NCBI RefSeq assembly: GCF_025464955.1
Contig: NZ_JAODNM010000111.1
Span: 1 to 51,214, forward strand
DNA: 51,214 bases
DNA from: Amycolatopsis sp.
GTDB taxonomy: Bacteria > Actinomycetota > Actinomycetes > Mycobacteriales > Pseudonocardiaceae
Direction: 5' to 3'
Under the pieces are notes generated by a model that had not been told where the DNA came from, did not search any database, and saw only the letters and a program-made list of their open reading frames with translations. A program made the position numbers and the translations under genes. The number at the start of each line of letters is the position of its first letter. The first letter of the stretch is position 1. Shown piece by piece: positions 15,592 to 24,200 of this stretch.

Positions 15592-16148
15592 CCACCCACC
15601 TGCCCTTCCCGGCCACGCCGGCTTCCTTCGACGCGGACGCGAGGGGCCTGCTGCAGTCCATCGTCAACGTGGCCCGCGCCATCTTCGGCGCCGCCGCGAG
15701 TTCGATCTTCCTGCTCGACGGGCAGACCGGAGAGCTGGTCTTCCAGGCCGTGGCCGGGGAGGGCGAAGGATTCCTGGTGGGTACCCGGATACCAGCCAGG
15801 GGTATCGCCGGCTGGGTACTGGGGTCCGGCGAGGCGATGGTGGTCGAGGACCTGCGGTCGAACGAATCCTTCGCGCGGGATCTGGCCGCCGGAACGGGCT
15901 ACCTTCCGCAGGCGCTGATGGCGGTACCGCTGATCGACGCGGAAGACGTGCTGGGGGTACTCGAGGTACTCGACCCTGCCCCCCAGTCACGGTCGAATCT
16001 CGACGAGCTCGAACTGCTGACCCTGTTCGCCTGCCAGGCGGCGATCGCGCTCCGCGTGGTGACGACCCGCCGGGCGAGTACCGAGCCGGTCGACGATGAC
16101 CAGGATCTGGTCCACGCTTTCCAGGAGTTCCTGCAGGCCCGGCGGTGA
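15588..16148 (+). CDS. GAF-domain protein
   Basis: A 186-residue single GAF domain: SIVNVARAIFGAAASSIFLLD, then GIAGWVLGSGEAMVVEDLRS, then LMAVPLIDAEDVLGVLEVLD, then a C-terminal helix ending FQEFLQARR. GAF domains bind cyclic nucleotides or other small ligands. It is the last gene of the plus-strand operon, its start overlapping the protease stop. Because a putative cyclase is encoded two genes upstream, it could be the cyclic-nucleotide sensor of the set. That is inference. No output domain is attached. Confidence 0.85.
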   Translation: MTTHLPFPATPASFDADARGLLQSIVNVARAIFGAAASSIFLLDGQTGELVFQAVAGEGEGFLVGTRIPARGIAGWVLGSGEAMVVEDLRSNESFARDLAAGTGYLPQALMAVPLIDAEDVLGVLEVLDPAPQSRSNLDELELLTLFACQAAIALRVVTTRRASTEPVDDDQDLVHAFQEFLQARR

Positions 16149-16157
16149 CGAAAGCAG

Positions 16158-17996
16158 TCAGGCCTCGCCGGGCGCGGAGTTGAGTTCCCTGCCGTACAGG
16201 TAGGCGAAGTCCGGCATGTGGTATCGAGTGGAGCGGTCGTCGAGCGCGTCGTTGGGCACCGAAAGCAAGCAGCACTCGAGCAGGGATTCGAGCATGGTGC
16301 CGGGCGAACGGGTGATCGCGGCCAAGGCGCCCATCACCGCCGCATGGTCGAACGGTGGCGTCAGGCGCGCTACCAGGATGCGGAAGGCGGCACGCTGCGG
16401 CTGCGGCAGGTCAAGGTAGAACCTTTCGTATCTCGACCGGATGTCGAGATCGCCCGCCGCCATTTCCCCGAGTATCGACTCCGTGTTCACCAGTTGGTCG
16501 AGATAGTCACCGAGGCGGACGTGCCGGAGTACCGACAGTCTCGTGCCCGTGATGCGCACCGCGAGAGGCAGACCCGCGCAGTGGTCGACGATCAGCCGGG
16601 CGGCCGACGAATCCGTGTGCAGCCGGTCGGCGCCGATGATCCGGCCGAGCAGTTCCGCGCTCTCGTCGCTGCCGAACGGCGCCGGTTCGACACGCATGAC
16701 CGATTCGAGCCCGCTCAGCCTCCGGCGACTGGTGACGACGACACGGCTTCGACGGCTTCCCGGCAGGAGTGCCTTGACGACGTCCTCGCGATCAGCGGCG
16801 TCGAGTACGAGGAGCAACCGGCGATCCAGCACCCAGGAACGCCACCGCGCGAGTGCGTGGGCGGTGCTGTGGACCGGTTGCCTGCCGAGACCGATGATGC
16901 CCATCAGCTCATCGAGGACGGTGTCCAGTGACTTCGGCCGTCCCTGGAGAGTGCTGAGTTCGAGCAGCACCCGACCGTCCGGGAAGGACGCGTCCAGCAG
17001 GTGTGCCGCATGCACGGCCAGCGCCGTCTTGCCGGTACCCACCGGTCCGGACAGCACGACCACGCCACATCCCTGGTCACTGGCCAACTCCGCGACGACC
17101 GCGTCCACTTCCACGACCTTGCCGACGAAGTCGGGTAGATCGCGCGGCAGCTGGTTCACCTTGTCCATACCGTTGACCGGCCGCCCGGCGGCCGGTGGCA
17201 CAGCGATCCCGAGCCGTTCACCGCGAAGCAGACGTTGCTGGTAGTCGGCGAGCCGCCGGCTCGGCTCGATCCCGAGCTCATGGGAGAGCGCCCGGCGGAC
17301 GAAGTCGTAGTGGGCCAACGCTTCACTGACCCGCCCGGCGTCGGCCAGTGCCCGGATCCAGATCGCGGCGCATCGCTCGCGCAGCGGCTGGTCGCGGGCG
17401 AACTTGTCGAGTTCGACGAGGACCTGGAGGTAGCCGCCCCGGTCGAGTTCGAGCTCGGCCCAGTCTTCCAAGACAGCGAGGAAGCGCGCAGTCAGCAATT
17501 CGACCAGACCGCTGACAAAAGGCTCACCGATGAATTCGGGCAACGGTCCGTCGTCCCACATTTCGAGACTGCCCGCCAGCAGCCCGATGCAGGTCTCGCG
17601 GTTTCCCGCCCGCATCTCATCGCGACCGGCCTGTACCGATTGTTCGAACCGGAGAAGATCGAATTCCGCCGGCCCGAGCCTGAGCCGATAGCCACGTAAA
17701 GAATGGGTCAACCTTTTCCCGAAGATCTTGCGCAACTTGGAGATGTAGACCTGCACGTTCTTCCGCGCGGTAACGGGCGGTTCGTCCGACCACAAGGTTT
17801 CGACCAGCTTGTCGACACTGACGGTCGAATTCGCCAAGCAGAGCAGGACAGCAAGGACCAGTTGCTGCTTTGGTCCGCCGAGGTCGACCTTCCCGCCGTC
17901 GATCCACACGGACAGGCCGCCGAAAATCCGGCAGTCGAAGAACTCCGTCAGTTCGGGATGATCCGAAGCACATTCGGGCAGCATGATTTCAGTCAT
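16158..17996 (-). CDS. SARP-family activator with NB-ARC ATPase domain
   Basis: A 612-residue regulator: winged-helix DNA-binding domain (about 20-105, FGGLSVWIDGGKVDLGGPKQ and NVQVYISKLRKIFG), bacterial transcriptional activation domain (about 110-260, ending SHELGIEPSRRLADYQQRLL), then an NB-ARC ATPase with Walker A SGPVGTGKTA and VLDAADREDV. It resembles AfsR without TPRs. SARPs bind tandem heptamers at 11-bp pitch and recruit polymerase. Two such sites precede the precursor genes, so it is the likely pathway activator. ATG 17996 has AGGA at a good distance; a GTG at 18011 has none. It converges with the GAF gene. Confidence 0.9.
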   Translation of the reverse strand: MTEIMLPECASDHPELTEFFDCRIFGGLSVWIDGGKVDLGGPKQQLVLAVLLCLANSTVSVDKLVETLWSDEPPVTARKNVQVYISKLRKIFGKRLTHSLRGYRLRLGPAEFDLLRFEQSVQAGRDEMRAGNRETCIGLLAGSLEMWDDGPLPEFIGEPFVSGLVELLTARFLAVLEDWAELELDRGGYLQVLVELDKFARDQPLRERCAAIWIRALADAGRVSEALAHYDFVRRALSHELGIEPSRRLADYQQRLLRGERLGIAVPPAAGRPVNGMDKVNQLPRDLPDFVGKVVEVDAVVAELASDQGCGVVVLSGPVGTGKTALAVHAAHLLDASFPDGRVLLELSTLQGRPKSLDTVLDELMGIIGLGRQPVHSTAHALARWRSWVLDRRLLLVLDAADREDVVKALLPGSRRSRVVVTSRRRLSGLESVMRVEPAPFGSDESAELLGRIIGADRLHTDSSAARLIVDHCAGLPLAVRITGTRLSVLRHVRLGDYLDQLVNTESILGEMAAGDLDIRSRYERFYLDLPQPQRAAFRILVARLTPPFDHAAVMGALAAITRSPGTMLESLLECCLLSVPNDALDDRSTRYHMPDFAYLYGRELNSAPGEA

Positions 17997-18216
17997 TGGG
18001 GTCCTGATCACTCAATGACCACGGCCGGGTCAGGTCTACCGGAGGACGGAATCCTCCTTGAACTCGAAGCTGATCCATACCATCGAGTCTGCGGCGATTC
18101 TATTTCCCGGTCAGCGACCGAAGGGGCAGGGTTCAGGGCCGATTAACTCCGGAAAATTCGGCATTCGGCGTAACATCAGCTCGAGCAGGCGGAAGACCTC
18201 CGGTTCTATCCCATCG

Positions 18217-19683
18217 CTAGTTCAGCGCCGCCTGGATCGGACCGACGGCGAAGTAGGCGACGAAAGCCACCGCGATGATCCACATCAGCGGGTGGACCTG
18301 CTTCGCCTTGCCCGTCGCGGCGTGGATCGCGACGTAGCTGACGAAACCCGCGCCGATGCCGTTCGCGATCGAGTAGGTGAACGGCATGACCACGATCGTC
18401 AAGAACGCCGGCAACGCGATCGTGAAGTCGCGGAAGTCGATGTCCTTCACCTGCCGCATCATCAACGCGCCGACGACGACCAGTGCCGGAGCCGCGGCCT
18501 CGACCGGAACCACCTGGTACAGCGGGGTGAGGAACATGGCGCCGATGAACAGCAAACCGGTGACGACGTTCGCCAGCCCGGTCCGCGCGCCCTCCGCGAT
18601 CCCGGACGCCGATTCGACGAACACCGTGTTGGAGCTCGCCGAGCCGAACCCACCGGCCGCGCCCGCCAGCCCTTCGACGAACAGCGCCTTGCCGACGTTC
18701 GGCAGCTGGCCGTCCTTGTCGATCAGCCCGGCCTCCTTACCGAGGCCGGTCATCGTGCCCATGGCGTCGAAGAAGTCGGCGAGCACCAGGGTGAACACCA
18801 GCAGCACGACGGTGATCAGCGGCAACCTGCTCCACGCGCCGAACGACACGTCCCCCACCAGCGAAAGGTTCGGCAGGCCGACGATCTGGCTCGGCAGCGC
18901 CGGGTAGCCGAGGTTCCAGCCCTTCGGATCGACGCCGTTGGACGGGCCAGCCTTCACGATCGCCTCGACGACGATCGCCAGCACGGTCGAGCTCAGTACG
19001 CCGATCAGGATCGCGCCGCGCACCTTCCGCGCGACCAGGATCCCGGTCAGCAGCAGGCCGGCGACGAACACCGCGGTCGGCCACGAGGCGATCGACCCGC
19101 CGATGCCGAGCCCGACCGGGACCGTGGTGTGCGCGGCGTCCGGCAGCCGCCGGACGAACCCGGCGTCGACCAGCCCGATCAGGCAGATGAACAGCCCGAT
19201 GCCGACCGCGATCGAAGACTTGAGCGCGGGCGGCACCGCGCGGAACACTGCCGTGCGGAACCCGGTGAACACCAGCAGCACGATGATCAGGCCCTCGATG
19301 ACCACCAGGCCCATCGCCTCGGGCCAGGTCATCTGCGGGGCGATGGTGACCGCGACCAGGCTGTTGATGCCGAGGCCGGTGGCGATCGCGAACGGGTAGT
19401 TGGCGACGAGGCCCATCAGGATCGTCAGCACACCGGCGACCAGCGCGGTCACCGCCGCGACCTGCGAAACCGGGAGGATGTGCCCCAGGACGTCCTTGTG
19501 TGCGCCCGCGTCGCTGGTCGAGAAGCTGCCGAGGATCAGCGGGTTGAGCACCACGATGTACGCCATCGTGACGAAGGTGACGATGCCGCCGCGGATCTCG
19601 CGTGACGTCGTCGAGCCGCGTTCGCTGATCTTGAAGAACCGGTCCATCCCGGATCCGGTGCGTTCCTCGGTGGACCTCGTCAT
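18217..19683 (-). CDS. NCS2 purine permease (AzgA/PbuG type)
   Basis: A 488-residue membrane protein with about 12-14 hydrophobic segments. Family signatures include FFKISERGSTTSREIRGGIV at the N-terminus, MAYIVVLNPLIL, FAIATGLGINS and SASSNTVFVESASG. AzgA-type carriers import adenine, guanine or hypoxanthine with protons. It lies on the minus strand, 205 bases upstream of the SARP gene. That gap holds a short GGAGGA/TCCTCC hairpin (18041-18057) and no gene. The permease marks the resumption of housekeeping genes. Confidence 0.9.
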   Translation of the reverse strand: MTRSTEERTGSGMDRFFKISERGSTTSREIRGGIVTFVTMAYIVVLNPLILGSFSTSDAGAHKDVLGHILPVSQVAAVTALVAGVLTILMGLVANYPFAIATGLGINSLVAVTIAPQMTWPEAMGLVVIEGLIIVLLVFTGFRTAVFRAVPPALKSSIAVGIGLFICLIGLVDAGFVRRLPDAAHTTVPVGLGIGGSIASWPTAVFVAGLLLTGILVARKVRGAILIGVLSSTVLAIVVEAIVKAGPSNGVDPKGWNLGYPALPSQIVGLPNLSLVGDVSFGAWSRLPLITVVLLVFTLVLADFFDAMGTMTGLGKEAGLIDKDGQLPNVGKALFVEGLAGAAGGFGSASSNTVFVESASGIAEGARTGLANVVTGLLFIGAMFLTPLYQVVPVEAAAPALVVVGALMMRQVKDIDFRDFTIALPAFLTIVVMPFTYSIANGIGAGFVSYVAIHAATGKAKQVHPLMWIIAVAFVAYFAVGPIQAALN

Positions 19684-19730
19684 GTTGCCTGCCTTCGGGT
19701 GATCGACGTTGCCGGGCTACCCTTCCCGAC

Positions 19731-20018
19731 GTGGCCGATTCGAACAATTCCGGGGAAGTTACAGCCTCGTTGCGGCCCACGCCGGAACTGCCCAAAAGGC
19801 TGACCGACCTGTCACCGGTGGTGATCGTAGGCACCGGCATCTGGGCGGTCGTCTTCGTGGTGCTGTTGGTGATCTGCCTGGCGAAGGGCGGCCCGCTCGG
19901 CGTCTGGGTCTGGACGGCGGCGGTCGGCGTGGTACTCGGCTTCGTCGGCCTGGGCATCATCGCCTGGCAGCGCACCGCCTCCCGCCGCGGCGCCAAAGGC
20001 GCCCAGCGCGGCATCTGA
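19731..20018 (+). CDS. DUF2530 small membrane protein
   Basis: A 95-residue protein with two membrane helices (VVIVGTGIWAVVFVVLLVIC and VWVWTAAVGVVLGFVGLGII) and a basic C-terminus, matching the actinobacterial DUF2530 family of unknown function. The GTG start at 19731 lies 7 bases after a -10-like TACCCT (19718-19723) and has no ribosome site, so the mRNA is probably leaderless. Confidence 0.75.
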   Translation: MADSNNSGEVTASLRPTPELPKRLTDLSPVVIVGTGIWAVVFVVLLVICLAKGGPLGVWVWTAAVGVVLGFVGLGIIAWQRTASRRGAKGAQRGI

Positions 20019-20028
20019 AACGGCCCCG

Positions 20029-20077
20029 GACTCGTGAGCGTTCCGGCCGGTTCTAACCGCCTGGCCACTCACGAGTC
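20029..20077. terminator. Stem-loop between converging genes
   Basis: GACTCGTGAG (20029-20038) pairs with CTCACGAGTC (20068-20077) around a 29-base loop. It lies between the DUF2530 gene and the oppositely directed sacsin-like gene and probably terminates both. Confidence 0.65.
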
Positions 20078-20086
20078 TTGCGGCCC

Positions 20087-22945
20087 TCAGCCCAGGTAGG
20101 TGGCGGGGTCGGGGTCGTCCAGCAGGGCGGTCAGCAGATGCCGCTCGGACCAGTGGTCCGAGGCCCACGCAAACGCTTTCGCCAGGCCTTCCGGGGTGTC
20201 CGACGCGTGCAGCCGACCGTCCGACCACCACGGCACGGGGCGCTCGGTGCCGTCGGCGGACACGGTCAGCCCGTCGTGGACGAGCAGGCCGCCGTCGGGC
20301 AGCGCGAAGTCGAGCAGTTCCGCCGCGACACGCACCGCGGCCAGTTCGGTCCAGGGGACGTACTCTCCCTCGCTGGTGACTTCGGCGGGCAGTTCGCTCG
20401 CCAGCGGCAGGTCGAGCAACTCGGCCAGCCGTGCGGCACCGGCGGCCCCGGGTACCAGGCGTGAGCTCGGGACGACAGCGACCGGCCACGGCAGGTCGAG
20501 TACCACGGCCGACTCCGCGTCGGCCACCGTGCCGTCAGCCGCTCGCACGTGCGTCGGGACGTCCAGCGCGCCGGGGTCCACTGTGTCGCATCCGGCCAGC
20601 ACGGCGTATGCCCGCGCGGTGAGCCCCGGCGCGACGGTCCTCGCCGGGTCGCCGAGCCGTTCCAGCAGATCCGTGACGTCTTCGAGGTCGGCGACCGACA
20701 GCGTCGACCGGACACCGACGGCAGCAAGCACGTCGACGCTGAGGTCGAGGTCCGGTACCTCGTCGTACAGCCCGACCAGCGACACCGCAGACGGCAGCCG
20801 CCACTCGCCCGGCGAACGGTCGTTGAGCAGGGCATACCGCGAAAGCCACCAGCGCGTGTGGCCGCCGTTGAGCGTCAGCGCCGCCCACGTCGACGGTTCG
20901 GAGGCGAGCAGGCGTAACGCGTCGGGCCAGGAGTCGTCGCCGACCAGGTCCAGATCGCGCACGGCCACAACCCGCGTCGGTGGCTCGTCGAACAGGTCCC
21001 ACCACTCGTGCTCTTCGGGGAGGCCGTGCTCGGGCTCGATCGCCTCTTCATCCGTCACTACGACGAACTTGTCGAGCACGCCGACCCTCGTCAGCGTGTC
21101 TGTCGGCCAGTCCTCGGCGAAGTCCGCGTCGAGCACCCCGAACGGACCGTCCTCGTCGAACACCTCGGCGTCGAAGATCTCCAACAGCGGCGAAGCCGGG
21201 AGCACCAGCTCGCTCGCACGCCGCCAACCGTCCTCACATGGGAGCGCCAGTGCGCCCAGCCAACCGGAATCGTCAAGGCTGGTCTCGGAAACCAGCCGCA
21301 GCACCGCGCCCGCGAGCTGCATTCCATCCAAACCGGACAGTGCGTCTTCGACACTGCGTTCGACGGCCTCCCGCAACGCGGGCGCGTCCAGCAAGTCCGA
21401 CGCCTCGGCGTGCTTGGCACCCAAGCGTTCCAGCAGCTGGTGCGCCGCCGACGGATGGATCAGGCGCAGGCCCGCGATGTCCACATCGGACAGCAGTTCG
21501 AGCAGCTCGTCCGAGCCGCCGACCAGCAGCGTCCCGCGCGGACCCGGCAGCGTGCGACCGTCGGCCAGCGGTACCGGGAGCCCGCCCAGCTCGTCGGCGA
21601 GCACCTCGTGCGAGTCGACCAGCGGCCAAAGGACCTCGTAGAGCGAGCGCCACCAGGCCGGTTCGCGATTGATGCCGGTGAGCGTCTCGATCAGGTCGGC
21701 GACCCCGATCGGCTCCGCACCGACCGCGGCGAGCGTCCGGACCGCGGCCGGACCACACAGCGGCGCGGCGGTCAGCCCCGGGACGAGTTCGGCGAGCAGG
21801 TCTACCAATTCGGGCGAGTCGACGGAAAGCACCCGTGCCCGCGACCCGTTGAGCTCGGGCCCCCGAGCGGCGGCAAGCCACGGACTCCGCGACAGCTGAG
21901 TCACCACACCCTCGCGCAGCACACCGTCCACTTCGGACAGCGGGAACCCGGCGACGGGCACGAGCAGCGGCCGGAACGCGGCCGGAAGCTTGCGCACGAG
22001 TTCGGGATACGCACGGCACGCGGCGTCGAACATAACGGGCAACCGCTCGTCGCCTGCCAGCACTCGACGTCGTGACGGCTCGATCGGAACCGACGCGATC
22101 AGCCGCGCGGGCAGCGAAAGCCGCTCGTCGGTCGGCGTCGGCGCGTGCAGCACGTCCTCTTCAAGCGGCACCGGCTCGCCGTCCGCGGTGACTGGAACGG
22201 CCCACATCGCGGCGTCCGAAACGTGGGTCAGCCAGCGCTGGGCAGGCCCCGCGGGCGGCGTGATCTCGACGACGTCTTCGCCGACCGCGGACCGCGTCCA
22301 CCGCGCGTCCGCCACCTCGACGGACGCCAGCCAAGGCAGCACGAGAAGCAGGTCGGGAACGTCTTCGGTCAGCTGGCTGAGCAGCTTGACGCCGTCGACA
22401 CCCTCGGCGAGAGGCAACCGGACTTCAGTGTCGAAGCCTTGCGGCAGCGGGGATTCGTCCTCGGCGACCGGCCAAGGCAGCCGAAGAACCGGCACCTCGC
22501 CGTCACGTTCGGCGGCCGCGCGGGTCTCGGCCGCGGAGAACCGCACCCCGCCGCTCGACGACACCACCCTCGGCTCACTCGTGACAGCGAGCACGGCTGC
22601 GAAGCCGACGCCGAACTGCCCGACAGTGTCACCCTGCTTCGCCGACGCACGCAGCGAAGAAAGCGACGCGACCCCGGCAGTGTCCAGCGGCGAGCCGGTG
22701 TTCGCAACCCGCACTTCACCGTCCACAAGGGACACACGAAGGGTGCCTGGGGTGCCGGCCGAGGAGGCCGCGTCGGCTGCGTTCTGCGCCAGCTCCACGA
22801 AGAGCCGATCGCGGTAGCCGCCGACCTTGAGATCCGTTTCCGCGTTGGTATCCTCGGTGAAACGGGTCGGCGAGTCACGCCAGGCCCGCAGGACCGAAGC
22901 GCGGAGAGCTTCGGTCCCGAACGGATCAGCCGTCAGTGCGATCAC
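20087..22945 (-). CDS. Sacsin/HSP90-type ATP-binding protein
   Basis: A protein of about 952 residues whose first 170 form a GHKL ATPase domain: VELAQNAADAASSAG (N box, Mg-binding Asn), VRVANTGSPLD (G1 box) and GQFGVGFAAVLAV (G2 box). The rest is long, acidic, Leu-rich and without recognised domains. Proteins of this architecture are widespread in actinobacteria and annotated as sacsin N-terminal-like; a chaperone-type role is assumed but unproven. GTG 22945 is used here, and TTG 22963 is an alternative. Either overlaps the end of the upstream DUF3027 gene, indicating coupled translation. Confidence 0.8.
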   Translation of the reverse strand: MIALTADPFGTEALRASVLRAWRDSPTRFTEDTNAETDLKVGGYRDRLFVELAQNAADAASSAGTPGTLRVSLVDGEVRVANTGSPLDTAGVASLSSLRASAKQGDTVGQFGVGFAAVLAVTSEPRVVSSSGGVRFSAAETRAAAERDGEVPVLRLPWPVAEDESPLPQGFDTEVRLPLAEGVDGVKLLSQLTEDVPDLLLVLPWLASVEVADARWTRSAVGEDVVEITPPAGPAQRWLTHVSDAAMWAVPVTADGEPVPLEEDVLHAPTPTDERLSLPARLIASVPIEPSRRRVLAGDERLPVMFDAACRAYPELVRKLPAAFRPLLVPVAGFPLSEVDGVLREGVVTQLSRSPWLAAARGPELNGSRARVLSVDSPELVDLLAELVPGLTAAPLCGPAAVRTLAAVGAEPIGVADLIETLTGINREPAWWRSLYEVLWPLVDSHEVLADELGGLPVPLADGRTLPGPRGTLLVGGSDELLELLSDVDIAGLRLIHPSAAHQLLERLGAKHAEASDLLDAPALREAVERSVEDALSGLDGMQLAGAVLRLVSETSLDDSGWLGALALPCEDGWRRASELVLPASPLLEIFDAEVFDEDGPFGVLDADFAEDWPTDTLTRVGVLDKFVVVTDEEAIEPEHGLPEEHEWWDLFDEPPTRVVAVRDLDLVGDDSWPDALRLLASEPSTWAALTLNGGHTRWWLSRYALLNDRSPGEWRLPSAVSLVGLYDEVPDLDLSVDVLAAVGVRSTLSVADLEDVTDLLERLGDPARTVAPGLTARAYAVLAGCDTVDPGALDVPTHVRAADGTVADAESAVVLDLPWPVAVVPSSRLVPGAAGAARLAELLDLPLASELPAEVTSEGEYVPWTELAAVRVAAELLDFALPDGGLLVHDGLTVSADGTERPVPWWSDGRLHASDTPEGLAKAFAWASDHWSERHLLTALLDDPDPATYLG

Positions 22946-24149
22946 TCGCGTCCGCGGCCCCAAGCTCGGTCTCGGCAGTCTCGTTCTCGACGACAGGTTC
23001 AGTCTCAGCGGTCACCGGAGCTTCGACGACCGGCTCTTCAACCGCCGGCGCTTCAGCCTCTACGGTCTCAGCCACAACCGCTTCAGCAACCTCAACCGGC
23101 TCGACGGTCTCGGCGGGCTCAACGGCAGGCTCGGCGACGACGGCTTCGTCGGCGACAGCGACCTCGGCGACCGGCTCTTCAACCGCAGGCGCCTCAGCCT
23201 CAATGACGTCAGCGACCTCAATGACCTCAGCGACCTCAGCAGCCACAACCACTTCGCCCTCGGCCGACACCACGAACGGGCCTTCGGCGACGGGGACTTC
23301 GTCCTCGGCGAGCACCTCGACCACCGCCGCGACCTCGTCCGTCACCTCAGCCGCCTCAGTGTCCACAGTGTCCGTGGCGGGGGCTTCGACCATGTCCAGC
23401 AGCGACGAGTCGTAAACCAGCTCGGCGACCGGGATCGAGTTGGAGACCTCGACCTCGACCTCGGAGTGCGCGCCACAGCCGTACTCGGTGTCGACGACGT
23501 GACCGTCCGCGGGCGCGATGTCGTTGGTGCAAGCGCCGAACCTGCCGCGCAGGGAACCGGCGAGCGGGGCGTAGAAGCCGCAGGTACCGCAATGGGCGGG
23601 CGCGCTGCGGGCCATGTCGGACCGCGGGCCGAACTCGCCGTCGTTCCAGCGGGTGGCGGCGTCTTCACGACCGAAGCGCGACAGCACCTTGACCCGGCCG
23701 AGGCCGACCTCGAGCGCGACCTCTTCGACCGCCGGGTCGTCCGAGTACAGGTACGCCGGCACGAGCCGGGGGTCGTCGGCGTCGGTCGGGAAGATGTCCC
23801 CGACGCCGAGGTCACCGGCCTGCACCCGGCGTTCCCACGGCACCCAGGCCGGCGCGACCAGCGCGTCGGGGCCGGGGATCAGCACGACCTCGCTCACCGT
23901 CACCGGCGCGTCCGCGTCGGGGTCGGTCGCCACGGTCACCGACCAGCGCCACCCCTGGTAACCCGGGACGTTCGCCTCGAACAGGTGACTTACCGAGACG
24001 GCGTCCTCACGCTCGACGCCCGCGTGCGCGCCGACGTAGCTGGCGCCGCCGACCTCGGTTTCCTTGGCCGCGGCCGCACGCGCCTGGTCAACGGCGTCGA
24101 CCAATTTTTGCCGGATCGAGCCGTCGTCGAGCGTCAGCAGCAGGGTCAT
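22926..24149 (-). CDS. DUF3027 protein with acidic low-complexity tail
   Basis: A 407-residue protein. The first 250 residues match DUF3027 of actinobacteria (KLVDAVDQARAAA, the segment around WRWSVTVATDPDAD, APAHCGTCGFYAPL and the CTNDIAPADGHVVD-YGCGAHSE region). The Cys pairs CGTC, C and YGCGAHSE suggest a metal site. From about residue 262 on, the protein is an A/E/V/P-rich tail with a repeated EAEAPAVEEPV unit. The start is ATG 24149. The M. tuberculosis counterpart is, as I recall, Rv0883c. Function unknown. Confidence 0.82.
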   Translation of the reverse strand: MTLLLTLDDGSIRQKLVDAVDQARAAAAKETEVGGASYVGAHAGVEREDAVSVSHLFEANVPGYQGWRWSVTVATDPDADAPVTVSEVVLIPGPDALVAPAWVPWERRVQAGDLGVGDIFPTDADDPRLVPAYLYSDDPAVEEVALEVGLGRVKVLSRFGREDAATRWNDGEFGPRSDMARSAPAHCGTCGFYAPLAGSLRGRFGACTNDIAPADGHVVDTEYGCGAHSEVEVEVSNSIPVAELVYDSSLLDMVEAPATDTVDTEAAEVTDEVAAVVEVLAEDEVPVAEGPFVVSAEGEVVVAAEVAEVIEVADVIEAEAPAVEEPVAEVAVADEAVVAEPAVEPAETVEPVEVAEAVVAETVEAEAPAVEEPVVEAPVTAETEPVVENETAETELGAADASDRTDG

Positions 24150-24200
24150 GGGGTCAATTGTGCCGCACGCCTTCACACGGGTCGTGTCAGGCTGTACGGC

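Noticed and set aside
18058..19605. Long plus-strand frame rich in Asp, His, Gln and Arg opposite the purine permease
   Set aside because: Typical antisense artefact of a GC-rich membrane-protein gene, without recognisable domain or start.
22827..24200. Plus-strand open frame running through the DUF3027 gene into the glutaminyl cyclase
   Set aside because: It is antisense to DUF3027; the real lipoprotein begins with its signal peptide at GTG 24201.
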